64,000 nucleotides of DNA from SIG459 sp045538735 (GCA_045538735.1 JAZSRY010000063.1:1-64000), one strand, 5' to 3'; counted from the first letter of the stretch, positions 22,622-31,866 are shown. Numbers and translations are program-made. Notes: generated by a model from the letters alone, not told the origin.

Positions 22622-24997
22622 TTACTGCTTGATTTCTTCCATTACGAAGCACTCGATAACGTCGCCAACCTTGATATCGTTGAACTTTTCAACCTGCATA
22701 CCGCATTCAAAGTTATTGGCAACTTCCTTGACGTCATCCTTGAAACGGCGGAGAGATGCAAGCTCGCCTTCATGGATAACAATGTTATCGCGGAGAACGC
22801 GTACAGAGCAGCCGCGCTGAATCTTGCCATCGGTGACATAGCAGCCGCAGACGGTGCCGACCTTGCTGACCTTGTAGGTCTCGCGGACTTCGGCATGACC
22901 GATGATAGCTTCCTGGAACTTGGGAGCAAGCATGCCCTTCATAGCAGCTTCGATCTCATTGATGCAGTCATAAATGACGCGGTACATACGAAGGTCAACA
23001 CCGCTTCTTGCAGCGCTGTCACGGGCAGCATTGTCGGGACGGACGTTGAAGCCAACTATAACTGCGCCGGAGGTGGCAGCCAGCATAACGTCGGACTCGT
23101 TGATAGCACCGACTGCGCTGTGGATAACCTTGACGCGGACTTCCTCGTTTGTCAGCTTTTCCAGAGAAGCCTTAACAGCTTCTGCAGAGCCCTGAACGTC
23201 AGCCTTGACGATGATGTTGAAGTCCTTAAGGTCGCCCTGCTTGATCTGGGCAAAGAGGTCATCCAGGCTGACCTTGCGGTTGCCGCCCAGAGCCTGATTC
23301 TTCTGCTGCTCCTTGCGCTCTTCAACCAGCTCGCGAGCCATGCGCTCATCGGCAACTGCGTTGAAGATATCGCCTGCATTGGGGACTTCGCTCATACCGG
23401 TGATTTCAACGGGAACAGAGGGACCTGCGGAGCTTACGCGCTGACCCTTATCGTTGGTCATGGTACGGACACGGCCTACGGAGGTGCCTGCAATGATGAT
23501 GTCACCGGAGCGGAGAGTGCCGTTCTGAACCAGAACGGTCATGATGGGACCGCGGCCCTTATCAAGGCGAGCCTCGATAACGGTACCCTTTGCTGCGCGG
23601 TTGGGGTTGGCCTTAAGCTCCTGAACCTCAGCCAGAACAACAAGGTTTTCAAGAAGGTCTTCGATACCGATTTTCTTCTTTGCGGAAATGGGGCAAACAA
23701 TGGTGTCACCGCCCCACTCTTCGGGTACGATGTCGTACTCGGTAAGCTGCTGCTTGATACGGTCGGGGTTGGCGCCAACGGTGTCAATCTTGTTGATTGC
23801 AACAACGATGGGAATGCCTGCTGCCTTTGCATGGTTGATGGACTCGATGGTCTGGGGCATGATGCCGTCATCGGCTGCAACAACCAGAATGGCGATATCG
23901 GTTATCATAGCGCCGCGGGCACGCATGGAAGTGAATGCCTCGTGGCCGGGAGTGTCAAGGAAAGTGATGGGGCTGCCGTTGATTTCAACGGTGTAGGCAC
24001 CGATGTGCTGGGTGATGCCGCCTGCCTCGCCGGAAGCAACGTTTGCGTGGCGGATGCAGTCCAGAAGAGAGGTCTTGCCGTGGTCAACGTGACCCATAAC
24101 AACAACGACGGGAGCGCGGGAGATGAGATCCTCGGGCTTATCCTCGTGGTCATCGATAAGGCGCTCTTCAACGGTTACAATAACTTCCTTCTCAACAATG
24201 CAGCCAAGCTCCATTGCAACGAGAGCTGCGGTGTCATAGTCAATTATCTCGGAAACGGATGCGAAAACACCAAGCTTGATGAGCTGCTTGATAACCTCAG
24301 CAGCAGTCTTCTTCATACGGGAAGCCAGTTCGCCGACAGCGATTTCATCGGGAATGGAAACCTTGGTGGGCTGCTTCTTGGCAATTTCAAGCTGCAGACG
24401 CTGCATCTTGTCCTTCTCTTCCTGACGGCGCTTGTTGGAAGGAGCCTGTGCCTGACGCTGCTTGTTGCGGTTGGTGAACTTCTCCTTACCGCCGCGCTGC
24501 TTTTCGCCCCGGTCGCCTGCAAGATTATCGAACTTTTCGTCATACTTGCTCAGGTTGGTGTTGGTGTTGCCGCGGGTATCAACAATGCGCTTTTCTGCCA
24601 CCTGTCTGGGGACATGGGGCTTCTGCTCAGCCTTGGGCTGAGGAGCGCTCTGCTGAGGAGCGTTCTGTCTGGGCTGCTGATTCTGGGGAGCCTTGCCCTG
24701 CTGGGGCTTAGCCTGCTGATTCTGAGGAGCCTTACCCTGCTGAGGCTTTGCCTGCTGGGGAGCCTTCTGCTCTGCTGCCTTGGGTGCTGCGGGAACTGCG
24801 AACACTTCGGCAATGGACTCCATCTGGTTATGCTGAGTGAGATACTCGAAAATGAGGTCAAGCTCATTGGCCTCAAGAACCTGCATATGGTTTTTGGGTG
24901 CGGAGGCATACTCCGTCAATATCTCGGAGATGACCTTGCTGGTAAGGTTAAAGTCCTTTGCCACCTCATGAATTCTGTATTTTTCAAAACTGCTCAT
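22622..24997 (-). CDS. infB: Translation initiation factor IF-2
   Basis: IF-2 is the GTPase that brings initiator tRNA to the 30S subunit. The G domain carries GHVDHGKTS at 302-310, then DTPGHE and NKID. The N-terminal IF2_N motif (YRIHEVAKDFNLTSKVI) is followed by a low-complexity Gln/Pro/Lys linker at about 72-125 with two copies of a 13-residue unit (39 bp repeats at 24674-24712 and 24713-24751). At 791 aa it is of normal length. It overlaps ylxQ by 4 nt. Confidence 0.97.
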   Translation of the reverse strand: MSSFEKYRIHEVAKDFNLTSKVISEILTEYASAPKNHMQVLEANELDLIFEYLTQHNQMESIAEVFAVPAAPKAAEQKAPQQAKPQQGKAPQNQQAKPQQGKAPQNQQPRQNAPQQSAPQPKAEQKPHVPRQVAEKRIVDTRGNTNTNLSKYDEKFDNLAGDRGEKQRGGKEKFTNRNKQRQAQAPSNKRRQEEKDKMQRLQLEIAKKQPTKVSIPDEIAVGELASRMKKTAAEVIKQLIKLGVFASVSEIIDYDTAALVAMELGCIVEKEVIVTVEERLIDDHEDKPEDLISRAPVVVVMGHVDHGKTSLLDCIRHANVASGEAGGITQHIGAYTVEINGSPITFLDTPGHEAFTSMRARGAMITDIAILVVAADDGIMPQTIESINHAKAAGIPIVVAINKIDTVGANPDRIKQQLTEYDIVPEEWGGDTIVCPISAKKKIGIEDLLENLVVLAEVQELKANPNRAAKGTVIEARLDKGRGPIMTVLVQNGTLRSGDIIIAGTSVGRVRTMTNDKGQRVSSAGPSVPVEITGMSEVPNAGDIFNAVADERMARELVEERKEQQKNQALGGNRKVSLDDLFAQIKQGDLKDFNIIVKADVQGSAEAVKASLEKLTNEEVRVKVIHSAVGAINESDVMLAATSGAVIVGFNVRPDNAARDSAARSGVDLRMYRVIYDCINEIEAAMKGMLAPKFQEAIIGHAEVRETYKVSKVGTVCGCYVTDGKIQRGCSVRVLRDNIVIHEGELASLRRFKDDVKEVANNFECGMQVEKFNDIKVGDVIECFVMEEIKQ

Positions 24998-25428
24998 ACG
25001 CTTTTCTTCCTCCTAATACCCGTTTTGCTGCCGCGCTCCGGGGAAGCTTTTTCCGCCTTGCGCTTTTCAATCCGCTGCCTCATAGCCTCTACACGCTCGT
25101 AGGCCTCGGAATACTTTTCCCCGTTCTCCTGAGCAAGAGCTTTCAAAAAAGCCGCTGCCAGACCGAGGTCTGTTATCGCGGCCATACTGCAGCCGCTTTT
25201 TCCGCTTATGGATGATATCTCATCCTTTGTGAAAGGAACTTCCACAAGAACTGTGTTTGTTTCAAAAACATAGCCTTCCGCACGGCGCTTCGCACCGTCG
25301 GAGGTATCGCTCGCGACAATAAGAACTCTGGCTTTTCCTGCTTTTACAAGTCCGGAGGAATTATCCTCACCCGTTTCCATACCGCCGCTTTTTCTTGCAA
25401 TTCCAAGATAATTAAGTGCCTTACTCAT
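24994..25428 (-). CDS. ylxQ: YlxQ-type L7Ae family RNA-binding protein
   Basis: A 144 aa protein with an L7Ae/L30e-like fold (LNYLGIARKSGGMETGED, LIVASDTSDGAKRR, DLGLAAAFLKAL), followed by a basic tail rich in Lys and Arg (about 115-144). Members bind K-turn RNA and are always found between ylxR and infB. The tail is longer than in B. subtilis YlxQ. It overlaps ylxR by 8 nt. Confidence 0.85.
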   Translation of the reverse strand: MSKALNYLGIARKSGGMETGEDNSSGLVKAGKARVLIVASDTSDGAKRRAEGYVFETNTVLVEVPFTKDEISSISGKSGCSMAAITDLGLAAAFLKALAQENGEKYSEAYERVEAMRQRIEKRKAEKASPERGSKTGIRRKKSV

Positions 25429-25690
25429 TTCCCGCCTCCATCTGCTCAGTAAGCTGAGCGTAGATTTCCTCGGGGATAGATGTTTCGAAGGCGCGCTCGA
25501 TAGCCTTGCTCTTCATAGCCTTTTTCAGGCAGGCCATTTCCGGACAGACATAAGCTCCCCGCCCGTTGGCCTTTCCCTTAAAGTCAAGACTTATTGCCCC
25601 TTCGGGAGACCTTACCACACGGATAAGTTCCCTTTTGGGCTTCATTTCACGGCAGCCAAGGCACTGCCGCATAGGTATTTTCTTCTGCAC
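25421..25690 (-). CDS. ylxR: YlxR (DUF448) RNA-binding protein
   Basis: An 89 aa YlxR-family protein with the opening IPMRQCLGCREMKPKRELIRVVR and the GRGAYVCPE block. Members have been linked to modulation of RNase P (RnpM) in B. subtilis. The start is GTG at 25690 with AAAAGGAGG upstream; no ATG fits the family N-terminus. It sits between nusA and ylxQ. Confidence 0.92.
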   Translation of the reverse strand: MQKKIPMRQCLGCREMKPKRELIRVVRSPEGAISLDFKGKANGRGAYVCPEMACLKKAMKSKAIERAFETSIPEEIYAQLTEQMEAGNE

Positions 25691-25720
25691 GATGACTGCC
25701 TCCTTTTCAGAAAATTAATC

Positions 25721-26773
25721 TTATGCCTCGCTCTCGGGCTTGATGTCTATCTTATAACCGGTGAGCTTTGCTGCAAGGCGGGCATTCTGGCCTTCCTTGC
25801 CGATGGCAAGGGAGAGCTGAGAATCGGGAACGATTACGCGGCAGCTCTTTCCTTCCTCCAGCTGGGTAACAGAAATGACCTCAGCGGGAGCAAGAGCAGC
25901 TGCAACATAGTCTTCGATGTATTCGCTGTACTTAACGATATCGATCTTTTCACCGCAGAGTTCATCAACAATGCTGGCAACACGGCCGCCCTTGGGGCCG
26001 ACGCAGGAGCCGATGGGATCGACTTCCTCAACATTGGACCAAACAGCCATCTTGGTGCGGCTGCCTGCCTCGCGGGCGATGGACTTGATTTCAACAGTGC
26101 CGTCAAAAATCTCGGGAACTTCAAGCTCGAAAAGACGCTTTACAAGGCCGGGATGGGTGCGGGATACGAGAACCTGGGGGCCGCGGGTGGAGTTGCGGAC
26201 TTCAACAACATAAACCTTTACTCTGCTGCCTTCCTTCAGTTCCTCGCCTTTGATCTGCTCGTTTGCAGGCATAACAGCCTCGGTATATTCGCTGTTGGAG
26301 CTGATTTTGATGGAGAGACTGCCGTTCTTGGGATCGATGCGGGAGACAGTGCCGGTGAGAATCTCGTGCTCTTTGTTGTTGAACTCCTCATAAACGATGC
26401 CGCGCTCTGCCTCGCGGATACCCTGAATGATAACCTGCTTTGCAGCCTGAGCGGCAATGCGGCCGAATTTCTTGGTATCAACGGGAATCTTAACAGTTCC
26501 GCCAATCTTGGCGCGCTTGGAGATAGCTTTTGCAGCATCAAGATTCAGCTGGGTTGCGGGATTTTCAACTTCCTCAACAACCTCCATCTCGATATACATA
26601 TCGATCTTTTTCTTCTCTTCGTTCATGTCGATGACAATATTATCAGCGGCTTCGGGATTATCCTTGCGGAATGCTGCCATCATTGCCTGATGAATCTTGT
26701 CATACATATACTGTCTGGAAATTCCCTTTTCCTTTTCAAGAGCTTCAATAGCAACAAAAAATTCTGCGTTCAT
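25721..26773 (-). CDS. nusA: Transcription termination/antitermination factor NusA
   Basis: NusA binds RNA polymerase and stimulates pausing and hairpin termination. The 350 aa protein has the N-terminal polymerase-binding domain, an S1 domain (about 135-200; GTVSRIDPKNGSLSIKI) and two KH domains (VGPKGGRVASIVDELCGEKIDIV; IGKEGQNARLAAKLTGYKIDI). It lacks the acidic repeats of proteobacterial NusA, as expected. An AAGGAG site precedes the ATG. It may regulate its own operon through the leader hairpin at 27309-27333. Confidence 0.96.
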   Translation of the reverse strand: MNAEFFVAIEALEKEKGISRQYMYDKIHQAMMAAFRKDNPEAADNIVIDMNEEKKKIDMYIEMEVVEEVENPATQLNLDAAKAISKRAKIGGTVKIPVDTKKFGRIAAQAAKQVIIQGIREAERGIVYEEFNNKEHEILTGTVSRIDPKNGSLSIKISSNSEYTEAVMPANEQIKGEELKEGSRVKVYVVEVRNSTRGPQVLVSRTHPGLVKRLFELEVPEIFDGTVEIKSIAREAGSRTKMAVWSNVEEVDPIGSCVGPKGGRVASIVDELCGEKIDIVKYSEYIEDYVAAALAPAEVISVTQLEEGKSCRVIVPDSQLSLAIGKEGQNARLAAKLTGYKIDIKPESEA

Positions 26774-26805
26774 TTATATATTCTCCTTCAAACTTATATC
26801 TCTGA

Positions 26806-27264
26806 TCAAATCACAACGCGAAGACGGACAGATGCGACGACTTCCTTTTCAAAGCTCATCACAATTCCGCCCACATCGACACTTACTTTTCCATCCTCAT
26901 AGGCGGAAAGAGTTCCCTGATAGCTTTTGCGGCCTTCAACCGCTTTATAGAGCTTAACCTCAATATTGCTGCCCATAAAGCGCTCAAAGTCGGAAGGGCG
27001 CTTAAGCTGACGCTCGGCACCTGCGGAGCTGACTTCAAAAACATAGCTTCCGTCAATGGGGTCGGCCTCATCAAGAATGGGGTCCATCTCCCTGCTGAAA
27101 GCCTCGCAGTCATTAATGAAAATTCCACCTTCAAGCTTATCTATATAAACTCTCAGGTACCACTCTCCTGCCTCCTTCAGGTACTCAACATCCCAGATAT
27201 CAAGACCCATTTTTTCGGCGACGGGAAGAGCCAGATCGTATACGCGCTGTGCAATTTTATTCAT
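26806..27264 (-). CDS. rimP: Ribosome maturation factor RimP
   Basis: A 152 aa RimP, which assists 30S assembly. It opens the operon, as in other Bacillota. The N-terminal AEKMGLDIWDVEYLKEAGEWYLRVYIDK and the DPIDGSYVFEVSSAGAERQLK block identify it. The ribosome site is weak. Its leader contains a terminator-like hairpin. Confidence 0.95.
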   Translation of the reverse strand: MNKIAQRVYDLALPVAEKMGLDIWDVEYLKEAGEWYLRVYIDKLEGGIFINDCEAFSREMDPILDEADPIDGSYVFEVSSAGAERQLKRPSDFERFMGSNIEVKLYKAVEGRKSYQGTLSAYEDGKVSVDVGGIVMSFEKEVVASVRLRVVI

Positions 27265-27308
27265 AGCTTACACCATTTTCCAATTTCTTACATTCTATTT
27301 TTGCTTGC

Positions 27309-27333
27309 AAAAAAGAGTGGGGGGCGCCCACTC
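27309..27333 (-). promoter_or_regulatory. Terminator-like attenuator hairpin in rimP-nusA leader
   Basis: On the minus strand GAGTGGG-CGCCC-CCCACTC is followed by TTTTTTGC, an intrinsic terminator placed between the operon promoter and rimP. In B. subtilis a NusA-dependent terminator at this place gives autoregulation; the same role here is inferred from position. Confidence 0.7.
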
Positions 27334-27359
27334 AGTCAAACTTCTTATCCAACGATGAT

Positions 27360-27388
27360 AGTATAACACTCTATATATAAAAAATCAA
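27360..27388 (-). promoter_or_regulatory. Promoter of rimP-nusA-infB operon
   Basis: TTGATT (27383-27388) and TATACT (27360-27365) on the minus strand, spacer 17 bp, preceded by an AT-rich stretch. Transcripts would start near 27352, about 20 bp before the attenuator hairpin. Confidence 0.75.
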
Positions 27389-27488
27389 GAGCTTTTTTTG
27401 TGTATATTTCCCTAAAAAAGCAAGCTTTTCAAGGAAAACAGCCTATGATAAAATATAAAAAAGGCGAATGAAACGGGGGAAGTTTATT

Positions 27489-28130
27489 ATGGCATCGCGA
27501 ATCATACATCTTGCCGTTGCGGATACGCTGCTGCAGGAATTTGAAATAGATAATCCCGCGCGTTTTCGTCTCGGCTCTATTCTGCCCGACGCCAAAATAG
27601 ACTCTCATCTCCGCGCGGCTCCCCATTTTCAAACCGTTCTGCCAAACGGTCTGGTTACATATAAGCTCCGGGAGTTTCTCTCCCTCTACGGAGAGCGAAT
27701 GCAAGAGGACAGCCTCTATCTTGGCTACTACCTCCATCTCATTCAGGATATTTTCTACAGAAGATATATGTATGCCCTCCCCTACTGGGATGCAAGGATA
27801 TGGGAGAATGTGGTTAAGCTCCATAGCGACTACAGAAAGATAAACCGCTATATCATTGAAAATCACGGACTGGAAAACGGCATTATCCTCCCCTCGGATT
27901 TTTCGAAGGAGGATATAAACCAACGCTTTGAGTTTGACGCGGTGGGCTTTCTCCGTGAGCTTGAGGGAGATTTCACGTGCAGCAGCGAGGGGGAATACCA
28001 CTACTTCACACCCCAAATGGCGGATGAGTATCTCGCAATTGCCATAGATGCCTGCCGCAGCGAGCTTGCAGCCATAAGGCAAGGTCTTCCGCTTTTGGAC
28101 GAAGTCAAAATGGCATGGGGCAAAGAATAA
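27489..28130 (+). CDS. Zinc-dependent phospholipase C-like protein
   Basis: A 213 aa protein resembling the zinc-dependent phospholipase C/S1-P1 nuclease-like helical fold (PF00882 type). Histidines and aspartates lie where the metal ligands would be: SRIIHLAV at the N-terminus, GSILPDAKID and YYLHLIQDIFY. No signal peptide is visible, so it may act in the cytoplasm. The ATG at 27489 follows CGGGGGAAG; an ATG 21 nt upstream lacks a site. Substrate unknown; family call moderate. Confidence 0.65.
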   Translation: MASRIIHLAVADTLLQEFEIDNPARFRLGSILPDAKIDSHLRAAPHFQTVLPNGLVTYKLREFLSLYGERMQEDSLYLGYYLHLIQDIFYRRYMYALPYWDARIWENVVKLHSDYRKINRYIIENHGLENGIILPSDFSKEDINQRFEFDAVGFLRELEGDFTCSSEGEYHYFTPQMADEYLAIAIDACRSELAAIRQGLPLLDEVKMAWGKE

Positions 28131-28154
28131 AGGGTGTGGATATCCACACCCTTT
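28130..28154. terminator. Terminator between phospholipase-like and GNAT genes
   Basis: A self-complementary 22 bp sequence (AGGGTGTGGAT and its mirror complement) followed by TTTTC. Two genes converge here. Confidence 0.75.
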
Positions 28155-28161
28155 TCACTTA

Positions 28162-29085
28162 TTAGATATGCGCTAAGCTCTTACCGAGTGCCGTATCAAA
28201 TCCCAGAGACTTATACATTTCCTCGTCGCAGGGAGCGCAGCAGACGGCGAGGCTTGACAATCCCCTCTCCGCGCACCATTTTTGAGCTGCCTGTGCCAGC
28301 ATACGGGCGATTCCCTTTCTCCGGAAAGCGGGTTCAATGTAGAAATCCTCAAAAACTCCTGTCTCCGCGCAGGAAAATGTTGACCAGTATTCTGCCACAG
28401 AGCACATGCCAACCGCGCGGTTGCCCCGTCTTGCAATGAAGAATGTGATTTTTCCTTCCTTCAAAGCCTTGGCAAGAGCTTCCTGCTTATCCTCACTCAG
28501 GACTTCCTCGCCTATTTCTTTCAAAAATCCGTTTTCAAGCTTCTTTAGCTGCCAGTAATCGGCTTCTTCCAAAAGCTGAACGCTTATCGGAATTTCCTCC
28601 TCCGGAGGCAAAAGCATCAAGGGCTCTCCCCACTCATCGAAGCCGTTATTCACAAAACCTGATTTTTTCCAGAAATTTTCCCGTCTCGGATTTCCACCGC
28701 TGTTAAGCTCGAAGTATTGAGCTCCCCTCTCGCGACACCAATCCATAATAGCGTCAGCGCATTCCACGCCGCAGCCATTTCCTCTGAATTCGGGAAAAAC
28801 GCAAAACTCCATTATGAAGCATTTGCCGTCCTCGGAAGCGAAGATCGCCGGCATGGCAAAGCCAATAGTCTCGCCGTTTCTTTCAAAAAACAGGTAACGG
28901 CACTTATCCACTTCCCTATCATGGACAGCGCTAATCGCCTGAAAATACTCCTCTCCAAGAAAATAGGCTCTGTCCTCATCATCTTCCGGAAAAATATCTC
29001 TCACGAAATATTCGCGAAGCTTTTCCCAAAATAATTTTACATCATTTTCCGTGACAGCCTCACGGATAGAAATTCGATTTTTCAA
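28162..29085 (-). CDS. Tandem GNAT acetyltransferase
   Basis: A 307 aa protein made of two GNAT domains. Each has an acetyl-CoA loop: FRGNGCGVECADAIMDW in the N-terminal half (about 101-117) and FRRKGIARMLAQAAQKW in the C-terminal half (about 259-275). Tandem GNATs often use one domain for catalysis. No substrate is indicated. It is monocistronic. Confidence 0.85.
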   Translation of the reverse strand: MKNRISIREAVTENDVKLFWEKLREYFVRDIFPEDDEDRAYFLGEEYFQAISAVHDREVDKCRYLFFERNGETIGFAMPAIFASEDGKCFIMEFCVFPEFRGNGCGVECADAIMDWCRERGAQYFELNSGGNPRRENFWKKSGFVNNGFDEWGEPLMLLPPEEEIPISVQLLEEADYWQLKKLENGFLKEIGEEVLSEDKQEALAKALKEGKITFFIARRGNRAVGMCSVAEYWSTFSCAETGVFEDFYIEPAFRRKGIARMLAQAAQKWCAERGLSSLAVCCAPCDEEMYKSLGFDTALGKSLAHI

Positions 29086-29411
29086 TCCTTTTCCTCCACA
29101 AAATTATTAGGAGGGTTAGATGGCGTGAACCCTCCGAACACGGTTCATTTTCATAAAAGACCACCCTTTCTCATTAAGCATTATGTAAACTTATTGCAGT
29201 GTGCGATCACCTGCCGAAGAAAATAATTACTGCAGACTCCGACTCACTATTTACAAAATAATAACATCAATGAGATAAAATTTCCACCGTGTCAATAAAT
29301 TTTAGGGAGAAAATGGCGCGCCGGGGTCGTCGCGCCCTACGAATTAATCTAGCAACGAACACGGGCCGTCCGGGTGTACGGCCCCTACAACATAAATTCG
29401 TATAATGTTCA
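29086..29411. other. Non-coding stretch with two GC hairpins
   Basis: No gene is visible in these 326 bp. The right part holds GGCGCG...CGCGCC (29315-29336) and GGGCCGT...ACGGCCC (29363-29384), the second enclosed by an 8 bp inverted repeat TACGAATT/AATTCGTA (29338-29345 and 29395-29402). The look is that of a dispersed intergenic repeat. The left part is AT-rich and would hold the promoter of the GNAT gene. Confidence 0.5.
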
Positions 29412-29413
29412 AA

Positions 29414-29447
29414 AAAAGACCGCGATTTTTGTAAATCGCGGTCTTTT
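29414..29447 (-). terminator. Terminator of guaB
   Basis: A 15 bp stem (AAAAGACCGCGATTT and complement), TTGT loop, and a T-run on the minus strand, 17 bp past the guaB stop. Confidence 0.92.
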
Positions 29448-29464
29448 GAATTTCACTTGATTTA

Positions 29465-30943
29465 TCAGCTCTGGCTGGTGGTGTAGTTGGGAGCTTCCTT
29501 GGTGATATAGATATCGTGGGGATGGCTCTCACGGAGACCGGCAGAGGTGATGCGGACAAACTTGCTCTTGGTGCGGAGAGCTTCCATATTGGGAGCGCCG
29601 CAGTAGCCCATACCGGAGCGGATACCGCCCAGCATCTGGAAAATGGTGTCGGAAACAGGTCCGCGATAAGGCACACGGCCTTCAACACCTTCGGGAACGA
29701 GCTTCTTGTTGCCTTCCTGGAAGTAGCGGTCCTTGGAACCGTTTGCCATGGCAGCGAGAGAGCCCATGCCGCGGTATACCTTGAACTGACGACCCTGGAA
29801 CATCTCGTTCTCGCCGGGGCTTTCCTCGCAGCCTGCGAGGAGAGAACCAAGCATAACAACGCTGCCGCCGGCTGCAAGAGCCTTGACAACATCGCCGGAA
29901 TACTTGATACCGCCATCGGCAATGATGGGAACGCCGTACTTATCGGCAGCTTCTGCGCTTTCAAGAACAGCGCTCAGCTGGGGAACACCGATACCTGCAA
30001 CAACACGGGTGGTGCAGATGGAGCCGGGGCCGATACCGACCTTGACGCAGTCAGCGCCGGCCTTGATGAGAGCCTCGGTAGCTTCTGCGGTTGCAACGTT
30101 ACCTGCGATGAGCTGAATATCGGGGAATGCGTTCTTAACAATACCAACATTGCGCATAATGTTTGCGCTGTGGCCGTGAGCGGAGTCCAGAACGAAAGCG
30201 TCAACACCGGCATCAGCCAGTTCCTTGGCGCGCTCGAGAAGGTCATTGGTCACGCCCAGAGCAGCGGCGCAGAGAAGACGGCCGCGGCTGTCCTTTGCGG
30301 CATTGGGATAGGTAAGAGCCTTTTCAATATCTTTAATGGTGATAAGTCCCTTGAGACGGTAATCAGCGTCTACAATGGGGAGCTTCTCGATCTTATGCTT
30401 TCCGAGGATTGCCTTTGCCTCTTCGAGAGTGGTGCCTTCCTTGCCGGTGACAAGGTTTTCCTTGGTCATCACATCGCTGATAAGGCGGCTGTAATCGGTC
30501 TCAAACTTCATATCGCGGTTGGTGATGATACCGATGAGCTTACCATTCTCATCAACAACAGGAACGCCGGAGATGCGGAACTTAGCCATAAGTGCCTCTG
30601 CCTCTGCCAGAGTACGCTCTGCAGTCAGAGAGAAGGGATTGGAGATAACGCCGTTCTCACTGCGCTTGACAAGATCAACCTGCTCAGCCTGAGCCTCGAT
30701 GGTCATATTCTTGTGGACAACACCGATACCGCCTTCACGAGCCATAGCGATAGCCATGCGGGATTCGGTAACAGTGTCCATAGCGGCGCTCATGATGGGA
30801 ATATTGAGCTTCAGGTTCTTAGTCAGTCTGGTGGAGAGGTCAATCTGAGAAGGAAGAACGTTACTCTCGGCAGGAACGAGAAGAACGTCATCATAAGTCA
30901 GACCCTCACCAATGAAACGATGTGCATAAGATTCGTAAGACAA
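29465..30943 (-). CDS. guaB: IMP dehydrogenase
   Basis: GuaB oxidises IMP to XMP with NAD, the committed step to guanine nucleotides. The catalytic cysteine is C310 in GPGSICTTR; two CBS domains occupy about 95-215. The 492 aa length is normal. The frame has no ATG at the family N-terminus; the start is a TTG at 30943 behind GGGGTGAT. It has its own promoter and terminator. No purine riboswitch fits in the short leader. Confidence 0.97.
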   Translation of the reverse strand: MSYESYAHRFIGEGLTYDDVLLVPAESNVLPSQIDLSTRLTKNLKLNIPIMSAAMDTVTESRMAIAMAREGGIGVVHKNMTIEAQAEQVDLVKRSENGVISNPFSLTAERTLAEAEALMAKFRISGVPVVDENGKLIGIITNRDMKFETDYSRLISDVMTKENLVTGKEGTTLEEAKAILGKHKIEKLPIVDADYRLKGLITIKDIEKALTYPNAAKDSRGRLLCAAALGVTNDLLERAKELADAGVDAFVLDSAHGHSANIMRNVGIVKNAFPDIQLIAGNVATAEATEALIKAGADCVKVGIGPGSICTTRVVAGIGVPQLSAVLESAEAADKYGVPIIADGGIKYSGDVVKALAAGGSVVMLGSLLAGCEESPGENEMFQGRQFKVYRGMGSLAAMANGSKDRYFQEGNKKLVPEGVEGRVPYRGPVSDTIFQMLGGIRSGMGYCGAPNMEALRTKSKFVRITSAGLRESHPHDIYITKEAPNYTTSQS

Positions 30944-30974
30944 ATGATATCACCCCAATTTAAAGATTTTATTT

Positions 30975-31002
30975 ATTTTAGCACGAAAAATAGGAAAGTC
31001 AA
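30975..31002 (-). promoter_or_regulatory. Promoter of guaB
   Basis: TTGACT (30997-31002) and TAAAAT (30975-30980) on the minus strand with a 16 bp spacer, about 32 bp before the TTG start. Confidence 0.8.
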
Positions 31003-31038
31003 TAGTTTTTTGGCGTATAAAATCAAATAAATATTTCC

Positions 31039-31866
31039 TTATTTTTCCTTTCCGCTGCGGGCAAAATAAAATATATATTGCTGGGCAAGACCCGCGTATT
31101 CTCCAAGCACCGCAGGGTCAAAATCAGGGGCAAAATGCTCCTTAAGCGCCCTTTTCATCCATACATCAATGGGGAAAGCTTCCATATGTCCGAGGCCGAA
31201 AAGCAGGGCGCAGCTTGCCACCTTCTTCCCCACTCCGTTCATCGAAAGAAGTCCCTTCAAGGCGGTGTCGCAGTCTGCGCGGGCAAGCGCCTCCAAGTCT
31301 ATGCTGCCTTCGGAAATCGCCTTTGCGGCGTCCACTATATAAGCCGCCCTGTAGCCGCTGCGAATGTGGGCAAGATCCTCTGCCCCAAAAGCGGAAAGCT
31401 TTTCGGCAGAGGGGAAGGAATAAAACTCTCTGCCTTCAAATTCAATCTTTTCTCCGTAGGCACGGCAGAGCTTTTCAACTATTCCCTTTATGCGAGGTAT
31501 ATTGTTGCACTGGGAAATGATGAAAGAGCAAAGTGCCTCCCATCTTTCCTGCTGCAAAATTCTTATGCCCGCCCCGAATTCTGCGCATCGGGCAAGATAT
31601 TCTCCCCCGTCAAAACTAAGTCTTATGGACTCATAGTCTCTTTCAAGGTCGAAATAGCTCCGCCATATACTCTTAAAATCTTCGCCATTGCATATTATGT
31701 AAACCTTATTCTCTTCTGTAACTACTTTTGCGGCTTTGCCGAAGGCCACGCCCCAGTAGTCACCGTTCTCATCAGCATTCCAGCGGAAGCACTGGCCGCA
31801 TTCAAAGGTTTTCACGGGGTCAATTTCTCTCAACGTACCCAGATATATTTTTTCAGAAACTTGCAT
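31039..31866 (-). CDS. OGG1-type 8-oxoguanine DNA glycosylase
   Basis: A 275 aa HhH-GPD glycosylase/AP lyase for oxidised guanine. The helix-hairpin-helix LSMNGVGKKVASC carries the catalytic lysine (K215) and the aspartate is D234 in FPIDVWMKRA. The N-terminal FECGQCFRW block is typical of the OGG1/OggN domain found in Clostridia. The start has GGGAG before it. It faces the MFS gene across a symmetric promoter region. Confidence 0.92.
   Translation of the reverse strand: MQVSEKIYLGTLREIDPVKTFECGQCFRWNADENGDYWGVAFGKAAKVVTEENKVYIICNGEDFKSIWRSYFDLERDYESIRLSFDGGEYLARCAEFGAGIRILQQERWEALCSFIISQCNNIPRIKGIVEKLCRAYGEKIEFEGREFYSFPSAEKLSAFGAEDLAHIRSGYRAAYIVDAAKAISEGSIDLEALARADCDTALKGLLSMNGVGKKVASCALLFGLGHMEAFPIDVWMKRALKEHFAPDFDPAVLGEYAGLAQQYIFYFARSGKEK

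Noticed and set aside
24674..24751. CRISPR-like repeat in infB
   Set aside because: Two adjacent in-frame copies without spacers, inside a coding low-complexity linker.
30944..31038. Purine riboswitch before guaB
   Set aside because: The leader from the promoter to the TTG start is about 25 nt, far too short.
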